Source: Aliiglaciecola sp041538045 (GTDB lineage: Bacteria; Pseudomonadota; Gammaproteobacteria; Enterobacterales; Alteromonadaceae). From it: DNA of 64,000 nucleotides. The stretch covers positions 62,001-126,000 of the forward strand of contig NZ_JBGOSE010000003.1 in the NCBI RefSeq assembly GCF_041538045.1. Direction: 5' to 3'. Below, piece after piece: positions 37,387 through 45,964 of the stretch (position 1 is the first letter of the stretch; the number at the start of each line of letters is the position of its first letter). The translations under genes and the position numbers were made by a program. The notes beneath the pieces were generated by a model. The model was given only the letters and a program-made list of their open reading frames with translations, was not told the DNA's origin and made no database searches.

Positions 37387-37917
37387 CTAATAAGGCCTTT
37401 TTGCTTTAGCAACTAGATGAATGTCATCTTGCACATAGATATTGATATCAACATAGCCATTTCTTTCCAATACGTATTGCATACGCCGTTTGTTATAGCC
37501 TGATTTATGTACATCCCAATAAGATTGATTATAATTCATTTGAGCTGGATTACATTCTCTTTGCCAGCCAAAGATACTAGCAAAGGCATGGCGGGCATCT
37601 GACCATTTTTCTTTTATTGTTTGTTCGTTCCATTCAGCCTTTAACCATTGCTCACAATGGTAATCCATATTGGGCACTATGATATGTAATAATCCACCGG
37701 GCATTAGAGCTTTAAACCAATCTTTAAGCGCACTTTCACCTTCCATTGCCGTCAGATGCTCAAACATATGCCGACTGTATATTTCATTGAACCCCTGACC
37801 ATGCTGGCTGAGTTCCCACGCTTGGCAAATAAAGTCTATGCCTTCTATAGGCCTTATATCACTGTGTAAATACCCTTGTTTACGATCGTTGCCACAACCC
37901 AAATATACTTTTTTCAT
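37387..37917 (-). CDS. Small SAM-dependent methyltransferase-like protein
   Basis: A 176-residue protein with a shortened class I methyltransferase fold: motif I is KKVYLGCGNDRKQGYLHSDI at the very N-terminus, then IYSRHMFEHLTAMEG and MPGGLLHIIVPNMDYH. The usual sequence before motif I is missing, so it is a compact family member. It is encoded within the glycosyltransferase operon, with 7 bases to the gene before it. Methyl acceptor unknown. Confidence 0.78.
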   Translation of the reverse strand: MKKVYLGCGNDRKQGYLHSDIRPIEGIDFICQAWELSQHGQGFNEIYSRHMFEHLTAMEGESALKDWFKALMPGGLLHIIVPNMDYHCEQWLKAEWNEQTIKEKWSDARHAFASIFGWQRECNPAQMNYNQSYWDVHKSGYNKRRMQYVLERNGYVDINIYVQDDIHLVAKAKRPY

Positions 37918-37924
37918 TTTTGTA

Positions 37925-39130
37925 TCATTCCACAGTATTTAAATGAGAATACTTTTGTAAAACATGCAACAAGTTATCTCCATTATGACATACTTGCCTA
38001 TCGACCATAGCAGCAAACAACTTATCTTTTTGATACTGATGCTTGGCCAAGATTGATGTTCCTTCAGTCTCCACATCAATTCCTGCTAAAGCTGCTTCAT
38101 ATAATGCACCTGATGTTACCCCATGGACACACGATGCCCGTCTTAGTAACGTTAAAAATGGCATATCCGAATGGGATTTACCTCTATAATCATATTGAGC
38201 TATATTGGGGTCTTTGGGGTGAGGTTTAAACATAATAACTTGATCTTGGGGATAAAAATTAACAATATAGTCAATAAACTCCTGCATACCTTTTTTAAAC
38301 CGAGAGCATTTTACAATATTAGGATCATCAGGCACTTGTAAAGGCACTAATACATAATCATTAGCTACGTGTTCGAAATTAGCTAAAAAATTTTGTCGCA
38401 CCTGATTTAACTTTTTTAGATGCTTAGGCTCAACCCAACTCAAATCATCTATCATCAAACTTGAATCTTGGCTTACCCCTAATTTATCTAAATAAAAATG
38501 CTCAGCTTGGGGGAAAAAACCATATTCCATATAGGTGATTTTTTTTGTAGAAAAAACATGGCGACCAATATCATACAAATCTCTTTGCCCACTAAATATG
38601 ACGACATCTCGACAGTTTATGTATTGAGGATAATAATACAGAGTAAGCGGGCACAATGACGTTACCGCAAGGCCTTGCCTTTCAAAATAATCTCTAAATT
38701 GCCTCAATAAAGGCCCGTGTCTGGCAACTCCGCTGGCATGTTCAAGTAAAACAATACTCTGTTCTGGTGGTTTTTTATTGATATTTCTGAAATCAATAAA
38801 AGGATCGACCAATAAAATATCTTCTATTTGGCTATGATCAGTTTCTGCCAAACTTTTTAATTGATTATATTGATAATTTCCTATATCAGAACCAATTAAA
38901 ACACAGCCTTTTGCCTCTTCTGGTAAAATCAATTGAGATGTAAAACAGGGTTTACCGAGCAGAATTCGATCTTTATATTCAATTACCGCAGATACACGTG
39001 ACTGATGTTGTTGATAGATATCTTTTGCATAGCCCCCCGTGCCAAATAACATAAACGAATACTTACCTATTTGTTGCGGTGAAATAGGCTTTATTTTTTT
39101 TAGCAAGCTCAGTAAATTAGCAGAAAGCAC
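37925..39130 (-). CDS. KpsS/LipB-like capsule-type protein with N-terminal Rossmann-like domain
   Basis: A 401-residue protein in two parts. The first 120 residues form a nucleotide-binding-like unit (FMLFGTGGYAKDIYQQHQ). The rest resembles GT-B proteins of the capsule polysaccharide group: VLVPLQVPDDPNIVKCSRF, VIMFKPHPKDPNIAQYD and SCVHGVTSGALYEAALAGID, the last two resembling the phosphate-binding half of KpsC/KpsS and polysialyltransferases. It may be a glycosyl- or polymer-transferase. The start is GTG at 39130, 2 bases from the end of the licD-like gene. Confidence 0.65.
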   Translation of the reverse strand: MLSANLLSLLKKIKPISPQQIGKYSFMLFGTGGYAKDIYQQHQSRVSAVIEYKDRILLGKPCFTSQLILPEEAKGCVLIGSDIGNYQYNQLKSLAETDHSQIEDILLVDPFIDFRNINKKPPEQSIVLLEHASGVARHGPLLRQFRDYFERQGLAVTSLCPLTLYYYPQYINCRDVVIFSGQRDLYDIGRHVFSTKKITYMEYGFFPQAEHFYLDKLGVSQDSSLMIDDLSWVEPKHLKKLNQVRQNFLANFEHVANDYVLVPLQVPDDPNIVKCSRFKKGMQEFIDYIVNFYPQDQVIMFKPHPKDPNIAQYDYRGKSHSDMPFLTLLRRASCVHGVTSGALYEAALAGIDVETEGTSILAKHQYQKDKLFAAMVDRQVCHNGDNLLHVLQKYSHLNTVE

Positions 39131-39132
39131 AA

Positions 39133-40044
39133 TTAGCCCTTTGTGATAGATTGTAAAATTCTTTTCTCTGCCTTGATATCAGCAAAACTAACTTCTTGTA
39201 GGTGAGCATAGTCTGTCAACTTGATATCTTTTTTCGGGGTTTCCCAATCACCATACTGAAACGTTAGATAAGCTTGATAATCAGCAGGCACTTGAACTTT
39301 TTCTCCCAGCCATTGAATAACAGAAAAGTCATTAAAGTGATGCTCAGGGGCATACCACATACCCATACTAGGCAAATGGATTGATTTACCATCTTGTTCT
39401 TTCCTGAAGGAAATGGACGTGGTAAAAACTAAGAGATCTTCTGAATCAGACGTGAATTTTAATAAAACAGAGGTGGTTAAATCATTACTATCTGTGACTT
39501 TTTCAATACGCCAATCTATTTCCGGGTTATTCTCAACGAAATTAACCACTAAAGATTCAATTTCTTCAGCGTTATTCTGCGGGGCAGCAAAATCGATATC
39601 ATCATCCCACGGAATAATATCTTGATCACGAACTAAACCTAATAAAGTACCAAAATCAATGACTAAAGGAATTTTGTTGGCAACAGCTAAGCGATTTAGG
39701 CCTTTAATAATTTTTCGACCTAGTAATAAACTACCTTCACAATTAAAGGGTAACTCACTCTTTAATTGATTTTTTACGGGCAAAACAACTTTTTCTTCTG
39801 GCACATTAAACTCTTCTATTAATTGCGCCTTAACTGCCATTGCCCATTGGGTGGTAATTACAATTTCGTCGTAGTCTATATCACGCAAAGCTTGTGGTGC
39901 ATAAACATTTAAATCAAAAATTACACGACCAACTTTGTGACTATCGTTGTCTAAAATCCCAACAAAATTTCGTTCTTTTCGTGTATTATCGATAAAGTAC
40001 CCTGCGCCTGGTCCTGCACCAAATAAAAGAGTTTTGACTTTCAT
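39133..40044 (-). CDS. LicD-family phosphotransferase with N-terminal Rossmann-like domain
   Basis: A 303-residue protein. The N-terminal 95 residues carry VKTLLFGAGPGAGYFIDNT and FVGILDNDSHKVGRVIFDLN, a nucleotide-binding-like unit. The C-terminal 200 residues are a LicD nucleotidyltransferase-fold domain, with the signature DFGTLLGLVRDQDIIPWDDD (DxD metal site). LicD proteins move phosphocholine-type groups from a CDP carrier to a sugar. Its place directly after three phosphonate-making genes suggests that it transfers a CMP-linked phosphonate, here probably 2-hydroxyethylphosphonate, to a glycan. Start overlaps the dehydrogenase stop. Confidence 0.8.
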   Translation of the reverse strand: MKVKTLLFGAGPGAGYFIDNTRKERNFVGILDNDSHKVGRVIFDLNVYAPQALRDIDYDEIVITTQWAMAVKAQLIEEFNVPEEKVVLPVKNQLKSELPFNCEGSLLLGRKIIKGLNRLAVANKIPLVIDFGTLLGLVRDQDIIPWDDDIDFAAPQNNAEEIESLVVNFVENNPEIDWRIEKVTDSNDLTTSVLLKFTSDSEDLLVFTTSISFRKEQDGKSIHLPSMGMWYAPEHHFNDFSVIQWLGEKVQVPADYQAYLTFQYGDWETPKKDIKLTDYAHLQEVSFADIKAEKRILQSITKG

Positions 40045-41138
40045 TATGACTTATCTTCCTCTGCTATTTTTTGGCTACACATTAGTATTTTTGAAATGAG
40101 AGCACTATCAACTGGAATAATAAAATTGGCTGTTCGGCTTTGGTTAAACTCGAGTTTCGCTAAGTCTTGAACTTCAGCCCAATTAACCATAGGGGCTAAC
40201 TCTTGATTAAAATCTATGGTGGTTAACAGTCTTGTTATTTTGGGCTTTAAGCTCATCGGTAAATTTAATTCGTGTTCACCAACTACTTCTAATATTGCTA
40301 ACAAACTAAAACTGCATGCTAAACCATGGGGCACACCATACTGTAAAGTAAGTGGATACGAAATTGCATGGGCAAGGGCCGTTTTAGTCGTGGATATTGC
40401 TAATCCAGCAAGCGTAGCCGCACTTTGTAGGTTTTTTCTCCCATCAATATCAGTCGAATTATTCAACACCCTAGGTAGTGCATCACATATCAACTCAATT
40501 GCACGAATAGCAGTCTCTTGGCTTAATTGAGTCTTATTTTTATTCCATAAAGATTCTAAGGAGTGAGACAATGCATCTAACGCAGGATAAAGCGTCTCAG
40601 AATAAGGTAAAGTCAGCGTTAAGTTAGGATCTAAAATTGCTGTTGTGGGTGTTATCCCATAGAGGGAATGTTTAGCGTTAACTTCTCCTTCCCAAACCGT
40701 TGCAAATGGCGTTACTTCCGCCCCCGTTCCTGACGTTGTAGGAATAGCAATAAGATTAATTTGGCATACTAAATCACTTCGAGTTAATAATTGCCCTAGC
40801 GATTGCTTTTTATAACTAACTAGCGCAGCAAACACCTTGGCTGTATCAATCGCACTGCCGCCCCCCAAAGCTACTATGGTAGAAATATCTTCATGGGCGA
40901 ATGCAGAATAACTGTTTTCCAAAAAGGTTTTTTCAGGATTGGGCGTTACGTCATCAAAAACACGCACTCTATTGGCACTAACGGTATTAATAATTTGTGA
41001 TACTAAGCCTCTTTTAGTAAACCCTTTACTGGTAACCAACAGAATAGTCCCAGTGCAAATAAGTTCAGGTAACTGCGCCAAGAAGTCGTTGGTTTCGATA
41101 ATATTCACATCTGAATATTGTGCGAAAAGAGCTGTCAT
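40044..41138 (-). CDS. Iron-containing alcohol dehydrogenase, probable phosphonoacetaldehyde reductase
   Basis: A 364-residue group III (iron-type) alcohol dehydrogenase: VALGGGSAIDTAKVFAAL (dinucleotide binding), IPTTSGTGAEVTPFATVW, and the metal-binding histidine segments DALSHSLESLW and YGVPHGLACSFSLL. The gene overlaps the decarboxylase gene by 4 bases. Homologues beside PEP mutase and phosphonopyruvate decarboxylase reduce phosphonoacetaldehyde to 2-hydroxyethylphosphonate, as in PhpC of the phosphinothricin pathway. The reaction is inferred from context; the enzyme family is clear. No AEP transaminase is encoded nearby, which favours the reductase branch. Confidence 0.85.
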   Translation of the reverse strand: MTALFAQYSDVNIIETNDFLAQLPELICTGTILLVTSKGFTKRGLVSQIINTVSANRVRVFDDVTPNPEKTFLENSYSAFAHEDISTIVALGGGSAIDTAKVFAALVSYKKQSLGQLLTRSDLVCQINLIAIPTTSGTGAEVTPFATVWEGEVNAKHSLYGITPTTAILDPNLTLTLPYSETLYPALDALSHSLESLWNKNKTQLSQETAIRAIELICDALPRVLNNSTDIDGRKNLQSAATLAGLAISTTKTALAHAISYPLTLQYGVPHGLACSFSLLAILEVVGEHELNLPMSLKPKITRLLTTIDFNQELAPMVNWAEVQDLAKLEFNQSRTANFIIPVDSALISKILMCSQKIAEEDKS

Positions 41139-42262
41139 TTTTCACTGCCAACGTGTTGCATAAAAGCTTCTTTGTTTTCAATGGGGCTGCTGGTTGGCCG
41201 ACCTAAATCATCTCTTGAACCTTGGGATATTTTAATCTCTATTAAAACTGGGCCAGTATTAAAGGTTAAACTTGACCAAATAGAAGCAATAGAATGCTCA
41301 TCTGATGCACAATAATAAGCCTTATATCCACTGGCTTTAGCCAGCATTTCCATGTCAATCTCACCTGCTACTGTGGGTTGCCCTCCCACTGACTCGTGAC
41401 TCTGATTGTTCAGTACAATGTGCACTAAATTGCTACTGGAATGCTGCCCGATAATAGGCAAGGCTCCTAAATGCATCAACATTGAACCATCGCCATCGAT
41501 TGCAATCACTCGTTTTTCGGGTGCGCTCAGTGCCACTCCCATTGCTATAGAAGAGGTGTGCCCCATGCCACCTACGGTTAAAAAATCGCAAGCTGATTCG
41601 TTGCGTTTTTTTCTTAGTTCAAATACCTCACGGGAAGTTTTACCAGTGGTCGAAATAACAACATCATTTGCATCAAATACCTGCAATAAACTAGTCAGCG
41701 CATCTTCGCGTTTTAATCTATATAAACTGGATTTAGACTCCGCAGTGATAGGTTTACTAAACGTGTTTTTTCTAACCAGAATAGCAACAGCTCTGCTTTC
41801 GTGAGTCATTTGCTCTAAAAGGCCAGGTAAAACCGAGTCTATATCCGATTGACTGTCAATAATAACAAAGGGAATACCCAAGATTTCTAATTGTTGTTCC
41901 GTTACTCGCCCCTGTTTAACATGCTGCGGTTCATCACTGACTCCTGGTTCGCCACGCCAGCCTATGATCAACAACATTGGGATACTATAAACTTCAGGAT
42001 CAACTAACGAAGCAAGTGGATTAACGGCATTGCCAATGCCTGAATTTTGCATATAAACGGCTGCTGGAGCACCACTGCCTAAATACCGCCCCATCGCAAG
42101 TCCAATAGCGTTACCTTCATTGGCTGTAATAATATGCTGCTCCTGCGATAAATTTTCGTCTATGTAAGCACACAAGTTTTTTAAAAGTGAATCAGGGACA
42201 CCACAATAAAACTCAATTCCGAATTTAGTTAGCTGGTCACAAAAACCTTTTGGGTTAATCAT
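41135..42262 (-). CDS. aepY: Phosphonopyruvate decarboxylase
   Basis: A 375-residue thiamine-diphosphate enzyme, the length typical of this decarboxylase, which is shorter than other ThDP decarboxylases. The N-terminal part (FYCGVPDSLLKNLCAYIDE, ANEGNAIGLAMGRYLGS) carries the catalytic Glu; the ThDP-binding motif is IDGDGSMLMHLGALPIIG followed by VLNNQSHESVGGQPT. It converts phosphonopyruvate to phosphonoacetaldehyde, driving the unfavourable mutase step. Start codon overlaps the PEP mutase stop by one base. Confidence 0.93.
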   Translation of the reverse strand: MINPKGFCDQLTKFGIEFYCGVPDSLLKNLCAYIDENLSQEQHIITANEGNAIGLAMGRYLGSGAPAAVYMQNSGIGNAVNPLASLVDPEVYSIPMLLIIGWRGEPGVSDEPQHVKQGRVTEQQLEILGIPFVIIDSQSDIDSVLPGLLEQMTHESRAVAILVRKNTFSKPITAESKSSLYRLKREDALTSLLQVFDANDVVISTTGKTSREVFELRKKRNESACDFLTVGGMGHTSSIAMGVALSAPEKRVIAIDGDGSMLMHLGALPIIGQHSSSNLVHIVLNNQSHESVGGQPTVAGEIDMEMLAKASGYKAYYCASDEHSIASIWSSLTFNTGPVLIEIKISQGSRDDLGRPTSSPIENKEAFMQHVGSEK

Positions 42263-43563
42263 TACTTACCACCGGGAATTAACTCTAATATGGTTTTTAT
42301 AGGCATCATTTTATCATCCACTTCAGCGGAACGACCATTAGTTAGAATGGAGGTGGCGGTATCAACCATAGCCGGATAGGCACTGCGTAACAGTTGATTA
42401 GCATAAATAACAATGTTTGCACCTTTGGCAGCTAACTCAGACTCATAGACACTATTGTAACTAGATGGCACCACGACTAAGGTCTTTTTATTTTTCAGTT
42501 GCGCATAACGGTCACAAAACTCGAAAATTTCGTCTGGTGATTTATTACGACTATGGATCATGATGCCATCAGCTCCAGCATCTAGGAATGCCTCAGCTCT
42601 TTGTATTGCATCATCAATACCTTTTTCTAATATCAAACTTTCAATTCTGGCAATGATCATAAAATCATTGGTTGCTTGAGCCTGCTTGCCAGCCTGAATT
42701 TTCAGGCTAAAGTTTTCAATACTATCTTGTGTTTGTGCCACTTCGGTGCCAAACAATGAATTTTTCTTCAATCCAGTTTTATCTTCAATTATTACCGCTG
42801 AAACCCCTAGGCGCTCTAAGGTTTTTACGGTGAAAACGAAATGCTCTGTTTTACCACCAGTATCACCATCGTAAATGATTGGCTTAGTTGTCACTTCTAA
42901 TACTTCATTCAACGTATTCATCCGCGACGAAACGTCAACGGCTTCAATATCAGGCTTGCCCTTAGCTGTTGAGTCAGTCAGGCTACTACCCCACATACCA
43001 TCAAACTCTTGAGGGCCTTTATCAGTGGTGACTTTCACATTTTCAATAATTAAACCCGATAAGGCATTATGAATATCCAAAAATCGTAATAATGGTTTGG
43101 CTGAGAGTAAACGTTTCAATGATTTCAAACGAATCTGCGGTGTTGTTCCAATTTCTTTCATGGCTTTATGCAGTGCCGTAGAAGAAATGCCTTGAGTATA
43201 AGGGACTTCAACCAATTCACCTTGCCATTGCGCTAAACAATCAATCACACTTTGACGAACTTTTTTCTGCACTCCTTGTTGCCAATCATCACCATGGACG
43301 ACATAGTCAGGCTTATACTTTTCTAAGTTAGGAACGTAATCTAAAGTTGTTTGTGGTACAACCCGAGCAACTCCTTTAATATTTTGAATCACTTGCTCGC
43401 GCTGCTCAAACGTCATGAAAGGGACACGTTTGTAACTAGCAATGGCTTTATCTGTTAATAAACCGATGGTTACTTCACCTAATTCAGCCGCTTTTTTAAT
43501 TATATTCAAATGGCCTGGATGGACTAAGTCGGCGCTCATTCCCACATAAACTGTTTTGGTCAT
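42262..43563 (-). CDS. aepX: Cytidylyltransferase-phosphoenolpyruvate mutase fusion
   Basis: A 433-residue two-domain enzyme. Residues 1-135 are a cytidylyltransferase-like domain (VYVGMSADLVHPGHLNIIKK with HPGH, and a YKPDYVVHGDDWQ segment) related to TagD/PntC. Residues about 150-433 are PEP mutase: YDGDTGGKTEHFVF, the signature EDKTGLKKNS and ADGIMIHSRNK. PEP mutase forms the C-P bond of phosphonopyruvate; the attached nucleotidyl domain would activate the final phosphonate as a CMP ester for transfer. First gene of the minus-strand phosphonate/glycan operon. Confidence 0.93.
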   Translation of the reverse strand: MTKTVYVGMSADLVHPGHLNIIKKAAELGEVTIGLLTDKAIASYKRVPFMTFEQREQVIQNIKGVARVVPQTTLDYVPNLEKYKPDYVVHGDDWQQGVQKKVRQSVIDCLAQWQGELVEVPYTQGISSTALHKAMKEIGTTPQIRLKSLKRLLSAKPLLRFLDIHNALSGLIIENVKVTTDKGPQEFDGMWGSSLTDSTAKGKPDIEAVDVSSRMNTLNEVLEVTTKPIIYDGDTGGKTEHFVFTVKTLERLGVSAVIIEDKTGLKKNSLFGTEVAQTQDSIENFSLKIQAGKQAQATNDFMIIARIESLILEKGIDDAIQRAEAFLDAGADGIMIHSRNKSPDEIFEFCDRYAQLKNKKTLVVVPSSYNSVYESELAAKGANIVIYANQLLRSAYPAMVDTATSILTNGRSAEVDDKMMPIKTILELIPGGK

Positions 43564-43685
43564 ATACTATTACATCTCATTTATTTATATAAAAGGCGAT
43601 TATTTTTCTAGTAGAAAATAAGCTTAATTATTCATACATTATTGGTTTTATTTATTTTATTTCTAACCGTTTTGTGAGGGAAACT
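43564..43685 (-). promoter_or_regulatory. Spacer ahead of the phosphonate operon, probable promoter region
   Basis: This 122-base AT-rich gap is the longest break in the minus-strand genes between pseG and the glycosyltransferases, so a promoter for the PEP mutase gene is likely. An AT-rich inverted repeat (TATTTT / GAAAATA) lies at about 43602-43620. I found no clear sigma-28 or sigma-54 motif. Confidence 0.35.
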
Positions 43686-44858
43686 TCATTTAACCTCTAC
43701 TCCCCGTGACAGCATGGTTAATAATTGATAACCATCCCAAACCGGAGAAAAATCTAATGCTCTGCCAATAGGCACAACTCTATCTATTCCTTGTATCGAC
43801 GGTTGCTGAGCAAACTTGACTAAGGCCTGTTGCTCTAGCCCCCAGTAACTCAAGGTTTGCAGTTTAGCACTGCTTGCTGAAGTGATATCCTCCAAGCTGT
43901 TTATTGGCAAAAGTAAAAAGTAACCTCCTCCAAGATGCCAATCTAGCCAGGTGTCATCAAAACAGGTAACAGGTATCACCGCCACGGCCTCTTGAATGAT
44001 GGGCTCCGCGGCTTTCCCAGTGGTTTTTAACAGCTGGCTGGTAACCAAATGATCATTCAAAGCGTTTATCATTTGTCCATTTTGCGCTGCTAAGTGATTT
44101 ACCTGTTGGAACAATTTACGTTGTAACGCGGTATCACCTAACCAGTAAATCAATCTGGGTGATGAACAAGCTAACTGACCATGAGGATGTGTATCTTGCC
44201 ATAATAACTGGGCTAATTTTGGTAGGTTTTCATTGGTTAACTGTGCCCCATTAATGACACAGGCCGAATATCTATCAGCAAAACTAATATCGCGACAACG
44301 AGGCTGAGAGGGTAATTGCCGAATTCCATTGACACTTTCATCCCCGCCCCATATTACCCGAGCATCCGCCTTCAGGCTGAGTTTCGCAGAATAGTCTGAC
44401 TGCTTATGATAATGCACGAACAAATTACGTTCCCCTAATTGCACAAACTCAGGCTGTGCAAACAACTGATTAAGGATATTCAGCAAGCATTCTCTTAATT
44501 CAGTGCTTTTTGTTGCCACTCGGATAACATTGTTATTGCCCATCAATAACGCACAAACCCAGCTGTAAATAAACATGGTATCCACATTTGCAGGCGTAAA
44601 ATGCAACACCCAGCCAAGTGGTTTCACAATACCTTCAGGAGCGAGTCCTTGTATTTTTTTCAGGTTAGATTGTCGTAACCAAAACCCTAAGGCCACTAAT
44701 TCTGGATAGGTTTTGGCTTCGTTATCTTTTAACAGTGTGTTAGATAAAGTCTCAATGAAACTTAACACCTTGGGATCAAAACAGGTAAAATCACAAGCCT
44801 GCTCATTCATGACGTCCACATTGCCATTAACTGGAGCTAACATAGTTAATGAAGTCAT
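43686..44858 (-). CDS. LuxC-like acyl-CoA reductase
   Basis: A 390-residue aldehyde-dehydrogenase-fold protein resembling LuxC. Recognised segments are VLHFTPANVDTMFIYSWVCA, ALLMGNNNVIRVATKSTELR (nucleotide and CoA binding) and HPHGQLACSSPRLIYWLGD, with the candidate catalytic Cys in LACSSP. I start it at the ATG at 44858, which overlaps the LuxE-like stop codon (ATGA); an upstream in-frame start adds ten residues. LuxC reduces an enzyme-bound acyl group to an aldehyde. There is no luciferase here, so the aldehyde or acyl-thioester must serve glycan modification. Confidence 0.8.
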   Translation of the reverse strand: MTSLTMLAPVNGNVDVMNEQACDFTCFDPKVLSFIETLSNTLLKDNEAKTYPELVALGFWLRQSNLKKIQGLAPEGIVKPLGWVLHFTPANVDTMFIYSWVCALLMGNNNVIRVATKSTELRECLLNILNQLFAQPEFVQLGERNLFVHYHKQSDYSAKLSLKADARVIWGGDESVNGIRQLPSQPRCRDISFADRYSACVINGAQLTNENLPKLAQLLWQDTHPHGQLACSSPRLIYWLGDTALQRKLFQQVNHLAAQNGQMINALNDHLVTSQLLKTTGKAAEPIIQEAVAVIPVTCFDDTWLDWHLGGGYFLLLPINSLEDITSASSAKLQTLSYWGLEQQALVKFAQQPSIQGIDRVVPIGRALDFSPVWDGYQLLTMLSRGVEVK

Positions 44859-45964
44859 GTTATTGCCTCTGCATGTGTATCGCTGCACCCGCGCACTTCT
44901 GTCTTAGGTAGTCGACCATTAATAGCAAAGTATTTACCCTTGGCACCACAGGGACAATCATCCACTCCCTTTAGTACACCGAGATCTTCGGTCAATAAAC
45001 TGTGTCCTGGATAGCTAGTTGGCAGAGCAGATAAAACTTGCACTAAACCTTGTTCGCCAATATCACTTGGTTTTAATGTAAAGGGATCGCGGATCAGCAC
45101 ATCGGCAAAGACGGGGGCATGCAAATGACCTTTTTCACATTCCACAAAAATTGACCCCACTTGCTCGGCCATACCATAAAAATTGAAACATCTTGAAATG
45201 CCAGTTGTTTCCAATAAGCGTTGTTTAAAAGTACCATTATCAACTTGTTGATCGATGAGCTTTTTCCAGCCCCCACTATGAATAACCACACCTTTAGGCA
45301 GCTCAATACGTTTGCCACTAAGATGCAGCATTTCTATAAAATATAACCAAACCATAAAAGTAAAACCAAAAATCAACACCGGTTGGTCAGCGTATTTTTG
45401 GCAAAATGCCTCGATAACAGGCCAGTTAGGCTGCATATTTTGGTCTAACGCATAGGTACGATCACGACCAAAAAACGCCAAACCTTGAATACCCGCAGCT
45501 CTTGCACTGAATTCAGGTTTTTTAAGAATATCGGGGGAGTCGATAATCAGCATGGGCAAACGTTGCTTGCCAATTCGCTGCTGTAAAATTTTAACCAATA
45601 CCTTACTTTGTCTTGCACTGGTGGCTTTATCTAAATAAATCGTGGCTGGCGTTTGTGATGTGGTGCCTGAAGATTGTAAGGTTTTAAACACATCGGTATC
45701 AGGGATACTCTTTAAATTTAGGTGTTTAAACAAACGTACCGCTAAATAAGGAAGCTCTTCCATTTTTTGTTGCTCAGCAGTGTGCTGATTGACAATGTGT
45801 CGATATTGAGTATTTTGAGACTGATGAAGTTGGTGTAATTTATTGAGAACTGGTAGCAATAACGCCGCTTTTTTATCTTGCTTTAGCCCATAAACGTCTG
45901 CACTCATCAGCTCTTCGAATGAACTTAGGTATTCTGCCAGTAGTGGATTGTGCCCATTATTCAT
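44855..45964 (-). CDS. LuxE-like acyl-protein synthetase
   Basis: A 369-residue adenylate-forming enzyme of the LuxE type: LQSSGTTSQTPATIYLDK (ATP loop), PVLIFGFTFMVWLYFIEM, VVIHSGGWKKLIDQQV and FNFYGMAEQVGSIFVECE, followed by cysteine-containing EKGH and DDCPCGAKGKYFAINGRLP. LuxE activates fatty acids and hands the acyl group to LuxC. It is coupled to both neighbours (TGATG at the front, ATGA at the end). Acyl substrate unknown. Confidence 0.85.
   Translation of the reverse strand: MNNGHNPLLAEYLSSFEELMSADVYGLKQDKKAALLLPVLNKLHQLHQSQNTQYRHIVNQHTAEQQKMEELPYLAVRLFKHLNLKSIPDTDVFKTLQSSGTTSQTPATIYLDKATSARQSKVLVKILQQRIGKQRLPMLIIDSPDILKKPEFSARAAGIQGLAFFGRDRTYALDQNMQPNWPVIEAFCQKYADQPVLIFGFTFMVWLYFIEMLHLSGKRIELPKGVVIHSGGWKKLIDQQVDNGTFKQRLLETTGISRCFNFYGMAEQVGSIFVECEKGHLHAPVFADVLIRDPFTLKPSDIGEQGLVQVLSALPTSYPGHSLLTEDLGVLKGVDDCPCGAKGKYFAINGRLPKTEVRGCSDTHAEAIT

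Noticed and set aside
43686..45964. Bioluminescence genes, because LuxC- and LuxE-like proteins occur.
   Set aside because: No luciferase (luxA/luxB) or luxD is present, and the genes are coupled to a carrier protein and the pse operon.
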